Source: Ignelater luminosus
Taxonomy: Eukaryota; Arthropoda; Insecta; Coleoptera; Elateridae
Length of the DNA stretch: 64,000 bases
Assembly (NCBI GenBank): GCA_011009095.1
Contig: VTPC01090907.1
Coordinates: forward strand, 17,003-81,002
Direction of reading: 5' to 3'
Shown here: positions 11,530-22,727 of the stretch, piece after piece
Layout: every line of letters starts with the position of its first letter
Numbering within the stretch: position 1 is the first letter of the stretch
Notes under the pieces: model-generated
The model's input: only the letters and a program-made list of their open reading frames with translations
What the model was told of the DNA's origin: nothing
The model's database searches: none
Made by a program: the position numbers and the translations under genes

Positions 11530-12310
11530 AATTGTCAAGATCGTCGATTTTCGAAGTTTTTTTAAAAATTACCATAACTTTAATCGATTATAAAAGTATT
11601 CTTCTGTCTTTTCCGCAAAATGGCATTCAACAGCACCTATAAGTTCTTCATCCTTCTTAAATTTTGTTCCCTTAGAGGTCTTTTTTGAGATTTGGAAACA
11701 AAGAATAGTCCTGAGGGGGCAGATCTGGACTATAAGGCGGATGGTCCATTTCTACGAAACCACCTTTAGCAATGGCAGCTTTTGAAACTTTTGACTTGTG
11801 CACTGGTCCACTGTCGTGAAGCAACAGGACACCTTTCGTCAGTTTTTCTTGCCTGTTCACTTGATAGACTCTCTGAGACGATGCGTTAAGCTCGCATAAT
11901 ACTGTCCTGTTACCGTGCTACCCTTATTCAGATAATTAATCATTAAAATTTCTTGACTGTCCCAAAAACGATTGCCATTATTTTTCCTGCAGAAGAGGTG
12001 GGAGGGCTGGAACCCTTGATATGCCGCTGCATTGATTCTTGTTTCGATTCAGGCTCAAAATGATGGACTCCGGTTTCATTTCTAGTGACAAGTCGATTGA
12101 TAATAGAATCCGGGTTCATCTCCACAGAGCGTCAAAAATTGTTCACATGTCTGTATTCGGACACGCATTTGAAACGGCGAAAGCATTCGCGGCACCCATC
12201 TCGCACTAACCTTTGTTTTCCAAGGGATTCGTGTAGAATTCTGAAAACCGTGGTTTCTAAAACTCCTAATAATGCTGCTAATTGTCGTTTCTCTCTAAAG
12301 TGCAATTAAA
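11530..12310 (-). pseudogene. Mariner transposase relic (copy 1)
   Basis: On the minus strand the part from about 12300 to 11943 covers the linker and the first catalytic block, VTRNETGVHHFEPESKQES. The usual first catalytic Asp (DET) is Asn here. The second piece (11860-11672) has LLHDSGPVH and SPDLPPQDYSLFP, which supply the second and third Asp with 34 residues between them: the DD34D signature of mariner. The N-terminal helix-turn-helix is absent. Frameshifts join the pieces, so the copy is inactive. The family is clear; the subfamily is not assigned. Confidence 0.85.
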
Positions 12311-15300
12311 TTATAAAAAGATTTTAATCCTGTTATACATATATACATATGCATGCACACCCTGTAGTGTCGTTCCCACGTTTGATAAGTATTAGTGCCC
12401 CTATGTTTTAGAAATTCTCGATGGGCCTTTTTCGTCCAATCCAACGCTGAGAATAATCTACAGATTAATAAAGGATGAAAAACATGGTTTGTAATGGATA
12501 AGAAACAGACGTACCTCCACTATCTCCACCGATAGTGTTTAGGTCAGTTTTACATTTAGGTTAAAGTTGACAGCGTCTTGTTAATTTTTAAAGCAATAAT
12601 TACGTAATGAATTGACTTTTAACAACACAAAGATTGCATAGCCAACATAATTGAATATATTCCAGGTTTAACAACTTAGCAAAAAAGTATCATGGCCAAC
12701 CTTGTGAAAAGCATATAGATTTCATTATTCAAACATTATATCAATGTCCTGTAGTATACTGGAAGTAGAACTTTTACATCTTCTAAAATAATCAAGCGAC
12801 TATTACGATATTTACATCACTGGAAAGGTAATTTAATTTTCTGTAATGATTACTTTTGAGGTCTCGTTACAGATTTATATTTAATAAACTGGTTAGTGAT
12901 AAGAAAGATGACTCGGAACTTAAACCTTATGCTCTAAATCTGCAATCTCCTTTTTTAGCATAATAAGAGTCTTATGCTATTATTTATCTTTGTTAATTCA
13001 TTGCGATCTTTGAAACCCTAAAAAGATTCTCGAAATTTCATAAAAGAAACTATTGAATTGACGCAACACAATACGTAAGCAGTTTCTTTAAAGATTTCGT
13101 TTTATATTTTAGGATCGCTAAAATATATAAAGGGGATTTTACAAAAATTGTATTTATCATAAAGTTCTTTACCCACACAACTCACGTAGGGTTGGATATA
13201 AACATACTCCATCTCAGAACAGAAGCGTTATAAACTACTACGACCCAGTTCTCTTTTATAGATTGCCTACATACTAGTATACAGGCTCTTTGCTTGCTTG
13301 AAAAGAATTTGAAAAAAAAAGAAAAAAGTATGCCAATAGGATTATTATACAAAATAGTAAATTATGAATTAAGGTTAACTTAAATATGTGATAAATTTAG
13401 TGATAAATATGTGAAATGGATTTTTTGGAACTACTCTTAATATTAATATCACATCAGTTAGACGTAATCTCAGAATTCTCAGCTTAAATGAGAATCATTT
13501 GAGTAAAATAAACCCTTGCAATGTAAACAAATATCAAGACGATATCAAAATCAATTCGTTTCAAGTTTCTCATTTTTACGTCAAGCAGCTTCAATAACAG
13601 ATGTCGTTACTAAATTTGTAGAATATCCAAAAAGTTCTTGGAGTCATTTCGAAATTTTACAGGGGCTTTTCTCTATGTTCCGTCTTTCTTGGGACACAAG
13701 ATATGTATGACTTGACATAAAAGTTTATTTATAGCAAATACTCAATTTATATCAATTCTTTATGTTGCGAGCTGTATTAATCCATTGTTATGGACTACAA
13801 AAGTCAGGTTTATTTATTGTAAAAGTTTCTTTTGATCGTGCAGACCTTTCGGGCTTTTCGGCCTGATCATATTTTATGAGATAGACCGAGCTGATTTTTT
13901 TTGTCAGGTTCTATTGGACTTTTTTTGTTTTGTTTAATATCAAATACAAGTATTCAGTTTTACCTTTGTTCTAATAGCATGAACAATATAGGAACTAAAA
14001 GCTTGAACAAATCTTGCAACTAGCACAATTAATAGGTCTCTTGAGATTTGCCAAGGTTTTTGGCCGATCAGCTTTTTTGGTTAGGATTCGACTGGATTAG
14101 GCTGTTCAAATTTCTGCCAAGTCAGGCTTTTATATTCTTGGACTTTTTGAATTCTATAAAGCATGCGTGTAGACGTTTTTGGGGAATCTCAAGAGTATTT
14201 TAGTCGAACTAGGCTCAAAATGGCAAGCAAGTTAAAATTAGTCTGAACTTTGAAATTTTTCCCCAGATAGGCAGTAGTCACATCTATAAATCAGAATTCA
14301 AAGAATTCTAATTATCTTTAGACTTGTAACAGACAGAATGTTGGATATTTTTTGTATTAACTCAAAATAATTTCCTGAAAGCTATTCGTTGTACATTTTA
14401 ACTACATAAAAGAAAGATGAAGAAGATTGAATATTTTCAAACGGTGCGTAACATCTCGAACCGTCTCGCAAAATCTGATTACAACTAATAAAATTAAAAT
14501 CGAGATCGAGTCTAAATGCAGTTTTGCTTCCCTCTCTCATAAAACTGAACGCATTAAAACCACTGCCGCAACGGATATGCTCAAAAAATATTTATTGCAC
14601 CCTAAAATATGAAAAATGCAACCTATGAAAGCGTTTCAAGAAAGAAACGGAAGATATCATTTGAGAATGTCATCAAGACTTCTACTTACATTCTTTTTGA
14701 TTCTTTTTCTTTTGGCTTTGCTATCTTTTGGTTAGTTCATACATAATAAATGTGTTTAATCTAAAGCATCTTTACACACCAAAAATCCTTGCAACTTCAA
14801 CATTTGATGTTCTTGCCTAACAAATCTAATACAGTCACAGAATAAACAAAGATAGAATTTCAACGGGTTTAGCATACATTTTCTTGTTTTACGTGCCATT
14901 ACGTTCATCGCCGTATGTATACCCGCAGTCAAATAATTCATCCCCTTGTCAGTATTTGCTCGCTGAGAATGTATGCAAAAATTATAAGCTGCGGTTCTGG
15001 AAAGCCTCGAAATTCTGATAGCCCGTATACGATACGTCAGTCTGGTATATTAAAAACAAATTGCATTTACGCCGTCCATAAAACGAGAAAAAGGGGCACC
15101 TATGTGTATTTGTTCTGTGCGGTGATTTTTGGCCTATTGTGCTGATGAAAAATTACCAGGGAAAAATCGGTGTTGGAAATGTGCCAAAATATCCATTGTG
15201 AACTTGGTATCTTCTTAATGACTAAACAGATATATAACAAACTTTGGTCTATTGTTTTATGGGCTTTGGAAATTTATATTTTGTTATCTATCTATTAATC

Positions 15301-15799
15301 GTTTAACCATCAAACAAAAAGCATTGCTACTTACCAGTCATCATGTTGTAATAAAACAATAATGCTGTTATTGCTAGTACAACATCGTAAGCATAGACAT
15401 AACAGTTCGTATTCCCAGATGTATTTTAAATTTGCAGGTTGACCTCCAGGGATAGCCCTAATTAACCGCCCATTTGCTGTAATCACCCCGTTGCATAATT
15501 TATTTATAAATTACGACGCCTAAAACGGAGATGGCAGTGTAGAAATCACTTCAGTAGTAACTGTCTCGCGCCCTCTTATCTCACAAAAATTGGAACAAAT
15601 ATTTTTTAACAATGTCCTTTCTTAGAAAGAGATATTAAAAGCAAAGTTAGGAATAGAGATAGATAATAAATTTATAAATCAGAAGCGATATTAAATCTTT
15701 AACTATCGTAGAAGTTAATAACGTGTATTACATTGGAGATGAAATTAATTAAAAGGAAAAAGAATCAGTTTTTGTGTCTCAGCAACTTTTTATTAATGT
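12311..15799. other. Noncoding stretch, no gene recognised
   Basis: Apart from the scattered TCGGGCTTTT-type words at 13.84-14.17 kb, I see only AT-rich sequence with short unsupported frames (for example 13516-13710 and 14915-15145). None has a motif or composition that argues for a gene. Confidence 0.5.
13840..14170. repeat. Second field of TCGGGCTTTT-type repeats
   Basis: Words such as TTTCGGGCTTTTCGGCCTGATC, TCAGGTTCTATTGGACTTTTTT, GGCCGATCAGCTTTTTTGG and GTCAGGCTTTTATATTCTTGG resemble the units at 6.3-6.8 kb but are sparser and more diverged. No gene is present. The shared vocabulary suggests a dispersed low-complexity repeat family. Confidence 0.4.
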
Positions 15800-16130
15800 A
15801 AGTTTTGATTTGTAACTGGTGGCATTCACGTCCCAACAAACATGCACTCGGTCGACGAAGGCAGTGATACGCCGAACACAATGGGGTCGCGTTCGCGTCT
15901 CCGGAGTTGGTTTTCCCCGAGCACACGACTCTCGACTGCAGGCCGAGGTCACTGCTGGAAACAGGAGGTGCTACCGCATGCGGGGGAGTCGATCAATAGG
16001 GCGCAATACGCAAGCCCGCACCCTCTGTCACCCTCAGCCTCTTGCATCCAAATCGCCTGCATCATTTCGGATGTTGCACTACTATAAGGGTGCCAATAAA
16101 TGAACTCCCCGAACTGTTATCATTAATGTC
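15800..16130 (+). repeat. GC-rich island, possible LTR fragment
   Basis: This block is markedly richer in G and C than its surroundings. Near its end (16080-16110) it has CTATAAGGGTGCCAATAAATGAACTCC, a TATA-like box close to an AATAAA signal, a layout often seen inside LTRs. Two overlapping open frames (15819-16103 and 15842-16087) have no recognisable domain and probably reflect base composition. No partner LTR or coding region is visible, so the identity is open. Confidence 0.3.
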
Positions 16131-17235
16131 GATATTCGGTTTTGACAGTGACGCCGATTAATGAAGCTTACACTACCCAGAACTTAGTTGATTCTATTAA
16201 CTTGTTCCTAATTGAAAACGGAGATCGTTGAAGCCATCAATGTCATTTCGGTTCCAATTTTAGAATTCATCAGAAGGCAAACACGTTTTCATATCCATCG
16301 GTAATGTTCCGTTATGAATATTCATAGCGATCTTAGGTGAATATTTTTTTTACTTTTATCCGGAGATATTCAATCTTCATGAGATAAAATATTTATGTCG
16401 CAGAAGGTCCGTGGCTAATAGTATAAACGATCCCCTTTTAAGACTCCTCCGGTATGGTCAGTCTGTTATTAGCGTTCCCTCCAAAGTTGTTATTGAAAAG
16501 TTTAGCATCCACCAAAGTTGTAGACGGCTTTACAGGAAAGAAGAAGTTTTCGTACTTTAGGAGATGCTTTCTTGTTATCAGGGTAAGAAGCTATTGATGG
16601 TAATAACAAGGGTCTACCGTTATTATTGCTTGAAAAAGTTTCTTCAAAAAGTTTGAATTTAGAAAAAATTTAATAAAAAACCAAACACTTAAGATAAATT
16701 GAAGATTTTTAGTTTGAATTTATTTGTTTTCGATTTTGTTTCATTTTTTGCAGCGTTCATTTGAAGCTGAGAGATTTCTTTTGTATTTCATCTACAATAC
16801 GCTATTGTCTGCCTAGCTGAAAATATTGCTTACCGTTATCAACAGTAATATTGAAAGGAGACGTTCAGTTTGAATATCCTATTTATTAAATCGTAGAGGC
16901 TTTATTAAAATCCAGTTTGTAAGCTATTTGAGATTATTAATATTAAAAGCACTTCGAATTAATTTAAACTATTTACTCGGAATACGTTACGTTATATCAA
17001 ATTGAACTTTTAGCGAAAGTGATTAAAAAATTCGAAATTATTTCAACAAAGCAATTTATACGAAAATATGTACATATTATTTAATCGCTTCAAAAATACA
17101 TAAACTGTTAGAAACAATAAAAATTTGCCTTATCTACAAATAGGATTTTAAATTCGTTCAGAAATTCTTTATTTCAAAACTTCTGAAAATTATTTCAGTA
17201 CGTTACAAAATTTAGACACAAAACACATTCACTGC
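16131..17235. other. Noncoding stretch, no gene recognised
   Basis: AT-rich sequence without coding similarity, terminal repeats or structured RNA that I can identify. Confidence 0.5.
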
Positions 17236-17310
17236 CAGGGCCGGTGGAAGGCATATGGTCAATATGGAGCACTCCATACTTGAGATTTTTTTGAGTATGA
17301 AATTCCACAG
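17236..17310 (+). mobile_element. Solo hAT-like terminus
   Basis: CAGGGCCGG at 17236-17244 is the same nine-base terminus as the hAT at 43783. It is followed by sequence typical of a hAT inner end. No matching CCGGCCCTG end is found within several hundred bases, so this is a truncated end or a chance match. Confidence 0.3.
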
Positions 17311-17564
17311 TTGAAAATTTCGTAGTTTAATTTTCAATTTTTTTCGATTAACATATATATATTTTTTATTTCTTATTATTTTATTATTAAATGTATAAAT
17401 ATACATATCATTTATAAATAATAAATAAATATTAATTAAAGAACTTTTTAATCCTTTAAACGCTTTTCCGGCGCGCGCCTATTCGGTTTACATGTCGTTA
17501 GTCTAACGCACAAAGGTAGTAACGAGGAATAGGACTCGATCCGTCCCACCCAGAACTTAATCTT

Positions 17565-17690
17565 TCATATACCATTCGTTAATGCCGCTGGAGAGTAGTT
17601 GTTGCCCAGAAGGTTTTAGAGCACTAGCTTACTGTTGCCGAGATACGCCACCCAAAGTTGTATTCTTGGGAAAAAGAATTTAAAAAATTC
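17565..17690 (+). repeat. Left arm of an inverted repeat flanking mariner 2
   Basis: The arm reads TCATATACCATTCGTTAATG, then CTGGAGAGTAGTTGTTGCCC, AAGGTTTTAG and GCCGAGATACGCCA. Its diverged reverse complement appears at about 19190-19325. The arms surround the mariner at 17819-19042. They could be the ends of an older foldback element or two opposed copies of a dispersed repeat. Confidence 0.45.
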
Positions 17691-17818
17691 ATATCTCAGA
17701 CTTCAGACGTGTCTGAGAAATGAAAGATATAAGTTGAAATCCCCCCCCCCTTCCCATACTAAGGGATTACGATAAACTACACAAAACCATACATAACCAA
17801 GCTGTTCTTGTGTACCTA

Positions 17819-19042
17819 CGAGGGTGGTTTGATAAGTGTTTAGCCTGAGCACGAAGATGGCACCACGGGTCAAAATGCTTTTATAGTTACGTTAGTCCAT
17901 CCTTCAGATGGCATTGCTGAAGATGTCAGCCGTTTTGGACGCGTAGTTTTTGTTTGACAGTCGTTTGTAAAAAATAAAGCCAGTCAAATATCGTTCAGTC
18001 ATAAAATTCTTGCGTTTGAAGGGTGAAACTCCAACGGAAATAAAAACCGAGTTAGACGCTGTCTACAGGGAGTCTGCCCCTTCGTTCGCCATCGTAAGAA
18101 ATTGGGTGGCAGAGTTCAAACGTGGCCGTACAAGTGTGTTTGATGAAGCGCGTCCGGGAAGGCCAAAAAATAGCAACCGTTGAGGATATCATCAAAAAAG
18201 TTCATAAAATCGTGTTAGATTATCGTCGAATTAAAATAAGAGAGATAGCGCAGACCGCAGAACGCATTTTTAAAGTATTACATGAAGATTTGCACATGAG
18301 GAAGTTGTCCGCGCGATGGGTGTCGCATTTGTTGACACTGGACAAAACGCGTGCGCATGGACATCTCAAAGGAGCTGTCGGATCGATTTAAGCGTAATTC
18401 AATAAACTTTTTGCGGCGATTTCTAACTATTGATAAAACATGGGTCCATTATTACACATCAGAGACCAAACAATGGACTTCAACAAGCGAACCTGCTCCG
18501 AAGAAGGCGAAGACGGTGTCATCGACAGGGAAAGTAATGGGATTGGGATTCGCATGGCATATTGTTCATAGACTATTTACGGAATGAAAAAACAATAACA
18601 GGATTGTATTATGCTTCATTATTGGACAGGTTGAAGTAAAGAATCCAGTCCAAACGACCTCAAATGCAGAGGAAGACAGTTCTCTTTTATCATGACAATG
18701 CGCCAGCTCACACGACGATGATCGCAATGGTCGAAATTCATGAACTTGGCTTCGAGTTGGTCCCCTACGCCTCGTATTCTTCAGATCTGGCCCCGAGCGA
18801 CTATTTTCTTTTTCCAAACATGAAAACATGGCTTGGAGAAAAGAAATTCACGAGCAATGATGAAGGGATAGCCGCCGTGAACGCGTATTTTGTAGACTTT
18901 CAGACATCGTATTTTCTGGAGAGGATCAAAAAGTTGGAGCATCGATGTATAGACCTTAAAGGGGACTATGTGGAGAAATAAAATCGATTTTGACTAAAAA
19001 CACTTTTTTTATGTTAATTAAAGACTTATCAAACCACCCTCG
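17819..19042 (+). mobile_element. Mariner element (copy 2) with both TIRs
   Basis: The left TIR CGAGGGTGGTTTGATAAGT starts at 17819 just after a TA. The right end is ACTTATCAAACCACCCTCG, finishing at 19042 and followed by AA, probably a mutated TA duplication. At 1224 bp it is close to full mariner length. It is the best-preserved DNA transposon in the window, but its transposase is frameshifted. Confidence 0.9.
17960..18981 (+). pseudogene. Mariner transposase (copy 2), frameshifted
   Basis: The N-terminal DNA-binding part is readable in one frame (RSVIKFLRLKGETPTEI, VAEFKRGRTS, DEARPGRPK, about 17975-18165). It shifts into 18122-18391, then 18351-18587 with TIDKTWVHYYTSETKQW carrying catalytic Asp 1. 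It shifts again into 18664-18981 with FYHDNAPAH (Asp 2) and SDLAPSDYFLFP (Asp 3). Thirty-four residues separate Asp 2 and Asp 3, the mariner DD34D spacing. All three Asp remain, but three frame changes and a stop after WHIVHRLFTE make it a pseudogene. In life the enzyme binds the TIRs and moves the element into TA sites. Confidence 0.9.
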
Positions 19043-19189
19043 AAATTTTGAAAATTTTTGGGGAATAGGATAAATGAAATTCATAACTAGTGCAAGAATG
19101 GAAGAATCAGTTTGGAATAAACACCGTAGATGTGACTCAGGTCTGCAACTACACATGCCAAGTTTCAACCCATTTGCTCCCTTTTTATG

Positions 19190-19325
19190 TTCCTTGACCC
19201 ACCTGATTTGGCTAAACATTTATAACTCTAACTGGTATATCTCGGCCAGCTGGAACCCTAAAACCTTTTGGACAATATCTAGTCTCCAGCAGCACTAACA
19301 AATAACATATGAAACATTAAATTCT
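19190..19325 (-). repeat. Right arm of the inverted repeat flanking mariner 2
   Basis: Read on the minus strand it gives TTCATATGTTATTTGTTAGTG, then CTGGAGACTAGATATTGTCC, AAAGGTTTTAGGG and GCCGAGATATACCAG. This aligns with 17565-17690 with many substitutions. It ends a few bases before the transposase fragment at 19335. Confidence 0.45.
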
Positions 19326-19334
19326 TGAAGATCG

Positions 19335-19925
19335 AATATTATCTCTCTAAATGTTTTTCCCAGCTCTCTGATGCCATTTTTTTATCCTCTTCATTCATGT
19401 CCATGGACTGTTTCTCGCCCCTTTTATACTTTGCATACTCTTCTCTCAAAGGATCTTTTTCTTTGACCTCTTTGAATGCGTTACAGACCGAACACTGATC
19501 CTTTTTTAAACGATAAAAGACAAGAACTGCTTCAAAATTGTGAAGAATACTTTGGTACACAAACCGTGAGACCTCTATTACATTTTTAGAAGCGCAAAAT
19601 TCTTGATATAATTGTTACATAGTGGAGATATTTAAATCTGTATCTAGATAGTTTTTAGTTGAATCACGCCTGTAGTAATGTGACTATCCTTGGAAAGGAA
19701 TTGATATGATCCTTAAATTACTGCCTGTCTACGTCAGATATTGCATTGTGGAGTTCGCTATTCTTCCTTTTATCATGGCTCACAAAAATTCCCGTATCTC
19801 TCATTCTTTCAATACACTTCTCGATGACTTTATAAGAAGTAGCGGAAAAAAACTTGAGGCAGACTCTATGCTCTCTATTGTCTGTTAAATAATACTTCTC
19901 TGTGTGGAATTCAATGTTGCCTTCC
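19335..19925 (-). pseudogene. Uncharacterised transposase-like protein, middle part (copy 1)
   Basis: From 19925 down, the frames give VCLKFFSATSYKVIEKCIE, KDHINSFPR, SHYYRRDSTKNYLDTDLN and MYQLYQEFC. The 19560-19339 frame follows with FYRLKKDQCSVCNAFKEV. This series (HI-x-SFPR, SHY-x-R, YLD, KKDQC-x2-C) belongs to a multicopy invertebrate protein family that I know only as uncharacterised and transposon-like. The Cys pair suggests zinc binding. Stops and a frame change show decay. The N-terminal part lies beyond the gap at 20895-21122 on the same strand; the C-terminal part is missing here but is seen in copy 2 at 32.1-32.5 kb. Confidence 0.6.
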
Positions 19926-20078
19926 CTAATATATTGAGTATTTTATAAAGCCTGTATTAAATTTTTTTAATTTGTTAAGCATTTAACTAAGAAAGAACTG
20001 TATTTTAAAAGCAATAAATTGTTAACCGTATGGGTGTACCCTGTCATAAAGCTTTCACACCTTCCAGCTGCACAAAAA

Positions 20079-20478
20079 NNNNNNNNNNNNNNNNNNNNNN
20101 NNNNNNNNNNNNNNNNNNNNNNNNNNNNNNNNNNNNNNNNNNNNNNNNNNNNNNNNNNNNNNNNNNNNNNNNNNNNNNNNNNNNNNNNNNNNNNNNNNNN
20201 NNNNNNNNNNNNNNNNNNNNNNNNNNNNNNNNNNNNNNNNNNNNNNNNNNNNNNNNNNNNNNNNNNNNNNNNNNNNNNNNNNNNNNNNNNNNNNNNNNNN
20301 NNNNNNNNNNNNNNNNNNNNNNNNNNNNNNNNNNNNNNNNNNNNNNNNNNNNNNNNNNNNNNNNNNNNNNNNNNNNNNNNNNNNNNNNNNNNNNNNNNNN
20401 NNNNNNNNNNNNNNNNNNNNNNNNNNNNNNNNNNNNNNNNNNNNNNNNNNNNNNNNNNNNNNNNNNNNNNNNNNNNNN
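20079..20478. other. Assembly gap (400 N)
   Basis: Exactly 400 undetermined bases. Frames spanning this block are artefacts. Confidence 1.
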
Positions 20479-20740
20479 GTCCCTGTAGGTCAATCCTACG
20501 GAGGAGCGATCTCCGGGAAGGTGAGTGCTATGACGGTGGTGGGTTCACCTGGTCGTCCGACATTCCGTCGGATGGCATCACAGCGCGATAAGCGCCAGGT
20601 CACCATGATCCCAGCAGTGCACTGAAGATGACGACCAACAAACACCAAGATACGATCTTCTAGACGCGATGAGGGACGCCACTGGCAAACCCCTCTCTTA
20701 AACGGCAAGTATATTTGTGATTTATTGCTACGCATGTTAT
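20479..20740. repeat. GC-rich island beside the gap, unidentified insert
   Basis: The segment is GC-rich (CTACGGAGGAGCGATCTCCGG and onward) in an AT-rich context and separates the two parts of the transposase-like gene. A minus-strand frame (20496-20735) has no motif I recognise. It may be an LTR or the end of an element largely hidden in the gap. Confidence 0.35.
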
Positions 20741-20894
20741 ACTTTACCTTATTAATGCGGCTTTTGTGGAACTTTTAAATAAATACAAGCGTTTAAAGTT
20801 ATGAAAAGAAATCTGTTCTGTTTTGTGTTCTATACTTGAGTCTTTTCGGTTTTTTTGTTACAGAACTTGGTTTACTTCTAGACACAGCCACTAT

Positions 20895-21122
20895 TTATAT
20901 TAAAGAACTTAACAGTGCTTTTTGTCTCGCATAATCTGTTAAGTTGTAATAATGTACACACAGCTGTTCCAGTTGATCTTCAGAGAAATGTTCTGGGCAC
21001 TTAAACCTGCACTTTAGGCAATCCACTTTCAGAAGCTTTTTTTCTGGGATTTCTTTGGCGCATGCTATTTTAATAAAAGCTAAACTAAATTTTTTACGTT
21101 TCAAAAGAGATACAAAGGACAC
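20895..21122 (-). pseudogene. Uncharacterised transposase-like protein, N-terminal Cys-rich part (copy 1)
   Basis: The 75-codon fragment contains DCLKCRFKCPEHFSEDQ, a C-x2-C-x3-C cluster, followed by LCVHYYNLTDYARQKALLSSLI. In the family as I remember it, a Cys-Lys-x-Lys-Cys cluster with an F-Y-x-L segment and a Q-x-FL segment forms the N-terminal region before the HINSFPR block. Same strand and correct order relative to 19335-19925 suggest one gene split by a later insertion and the scaffold gap. The first about 30 residues look like replaced sequence. Copy 2 has an equivalent cluster near 32.7 kb. Confidence 0.5.
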
Positions 21123-21625
21123 AGTTACTTAATTTATAGATAGCGCCATTTTTTAGATAAAAAGCGGCATTACAAAAATCCCACTCGTAACTGGAATGTT
21201 ATCGGCATGTGCTCAAAAAACATTAGCAGATTTAATGAAGAATATATCTGAAAAAAAGTACCTATTCTTACAAAAAAAAAAGTTTGGTATCAACTTTTAG
21301 TCAAAGAGGGTTCCGTCAATCATTTAAAAATATTTTTTATCGGTTTTTGGGATTATTATTATAATGCATTACGAACGATAAACAGTGTAGTGGTACCAAG
21401 GAAAATGCAGTAAAAGCTGCAGCGAAATTTAATTTAATTCATTACATATACGGTAGTGATTCGATAATCCGGATTAATTAATTAAAACCGTGTCAATCCG
21501 CAGTATCGAAATATTCGAACTACTGGAGCCTAAACAAACTGCTTATATTTCCATTCAAATACATAAAAACTTTGCTACTGAAAGTGAGAAAATTAAGTCA
21601 TAAGTACATATCTAAAAGACAAGTA
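21123..21625. other. Noncoding stretch
   Basis: AT-rich DNA between the transposase-like fragment and mariner copy 3; no gene or terminus recognised. Confidence 0.45.
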
Positions 21626-22540
21626 CAAGGATAGTTTGATAAGTATGGTGCAAACAAAAGATAAACGCATTTTTTAGGTAAAAAATTAATTTATTTCTCA
21701 ACATAATCTCCGTTGTGGGCTGTACACTTTTTCCAGCGATTCTCTAATTTCTTCTTCTTCTTCTTTATTTGACAAAAATCTCTTTCCGAGACAAATTTTT
21801 AAATTTGGAAACAAGAAAAAGTCGCACGGAGCCAAGTCGGAGGAATAAGACGGATCAGGTACAATTTTGCCATTGCAATTGCCGACTTGTAAGATGGCGT
21901 GTTATCCTGGTTTTAAATCTTTCCACCAATGATGCATAATAGGCTTTTGCTACTGTTTTGCCCTTTTCCAAGTAATCTATACAGATTATTTCTTGGTATC
22001 CCAAAAAACAGTGGCCAACACCTTGTTAGCTGACAAAACAGTCTTTGCTTTCTTTGGCGCCTTTTCACCAGCCTGTATCCACCGCTTTGACTGTTGTTTT
22101 GATTCAGGTGTATAGAGGTGGACACAAGTTTCATCAACAGTTACAAATTGATACCAAAAGTTTAATTTAACATCGCCAAATTCTGTTGTGATATGTTCTT
22201 TTGAAAGCGTTGCTGATCGATAGTCGACAATCGCAGCACCCATCGGGCACACAGCTTTTTCATGCGTAGTTCTTTGCGCAAGATTCGTATTATGCACCCG
22301 TTCAGTTGATAAGTTCACTCGTTGATCTTCTATTACTGTGCCGTGGATTTTTTCAATGCATTCTTTAGTGGTGACCTCTACGGGACATCCAGAACGCGCT
22401 TCGTCTTCAGTGAATGTACGACCACGTCTAAATTCATTTATCCAAAAATAAATAGTCTTCAACGATGATGCAGATTCCCCGTGAACTTCACATAACTCCG
22501 CTTTGATCTGTACGGCCGTTTAATTCTTTATATAAAAATG
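21626..22540 (-). pseudogene. Mariner transposase relic (copy 3) with one TIR
   Basis: The outer end at 21626 reads CAAGGATAGTTTGATAAGT after TA and matches the mariner 2 TIR at 16 of 19 bases. On the minus strand the coding part runs from about 22540 (HGESASSLKTIYFWINEFRRGRT, split between frames) through VTVDETCVHLYTPESKQ with catalytic Asp 1. It continues to QDNTPSYK (Asp 2) and SSDLAPCDFFLFP (Asp 3). The 158-codon frame 22462-21986 is the longest open piece. The 5' end and its TIR are lost where the sequence meets a jerky-like fragment. Frame changes after WDTKK break the C-terminal half. Confidence 0.85.
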
Positions 22541-22544
22541 TTCT

Positions 22545-22727
22545 ATAACAACACAGAAATGTTAGACTTTTTTTGCTGGTTTTTCTTCCAGGAGCAATTT
22601 TTTCTTTGGAATGCACCAAGGTTTCGTCCGGGAGTGCCGATTCATTTGCGTTGTAAACTTGAGATGGTAACAAGTCTAGTTCATTAATTTTCTTGGGTAG
22701 CTTTACTGAACTACCAATTACTGTCAA
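22545..22727 (-). pseudogene. Jerky/Tigger-like (pogo group) transposase fragment
   Basis: The frame contains LLPSQVYNANESAL, then HSKEKIAPGRKTSKKSLTFLCC. It matches the DDE_1 core of jerky/Tigger proteins, in which a QVYNADESGL motif carries the first catalytic Asp and is followed by EK-x-APGRK-x-SKERITFLCC. Here the Asp is Asn (NANES) and the short LYW segment after it is deleted. Only about 60 residues remain, and the frame then runs straight into mariner copy 3. Confidence 0.7.

Noticed and set aside
20019-20591. Long frames across 20044-20591
   Set aside because: They consist almost entirely of undetermined residues in the N gap.
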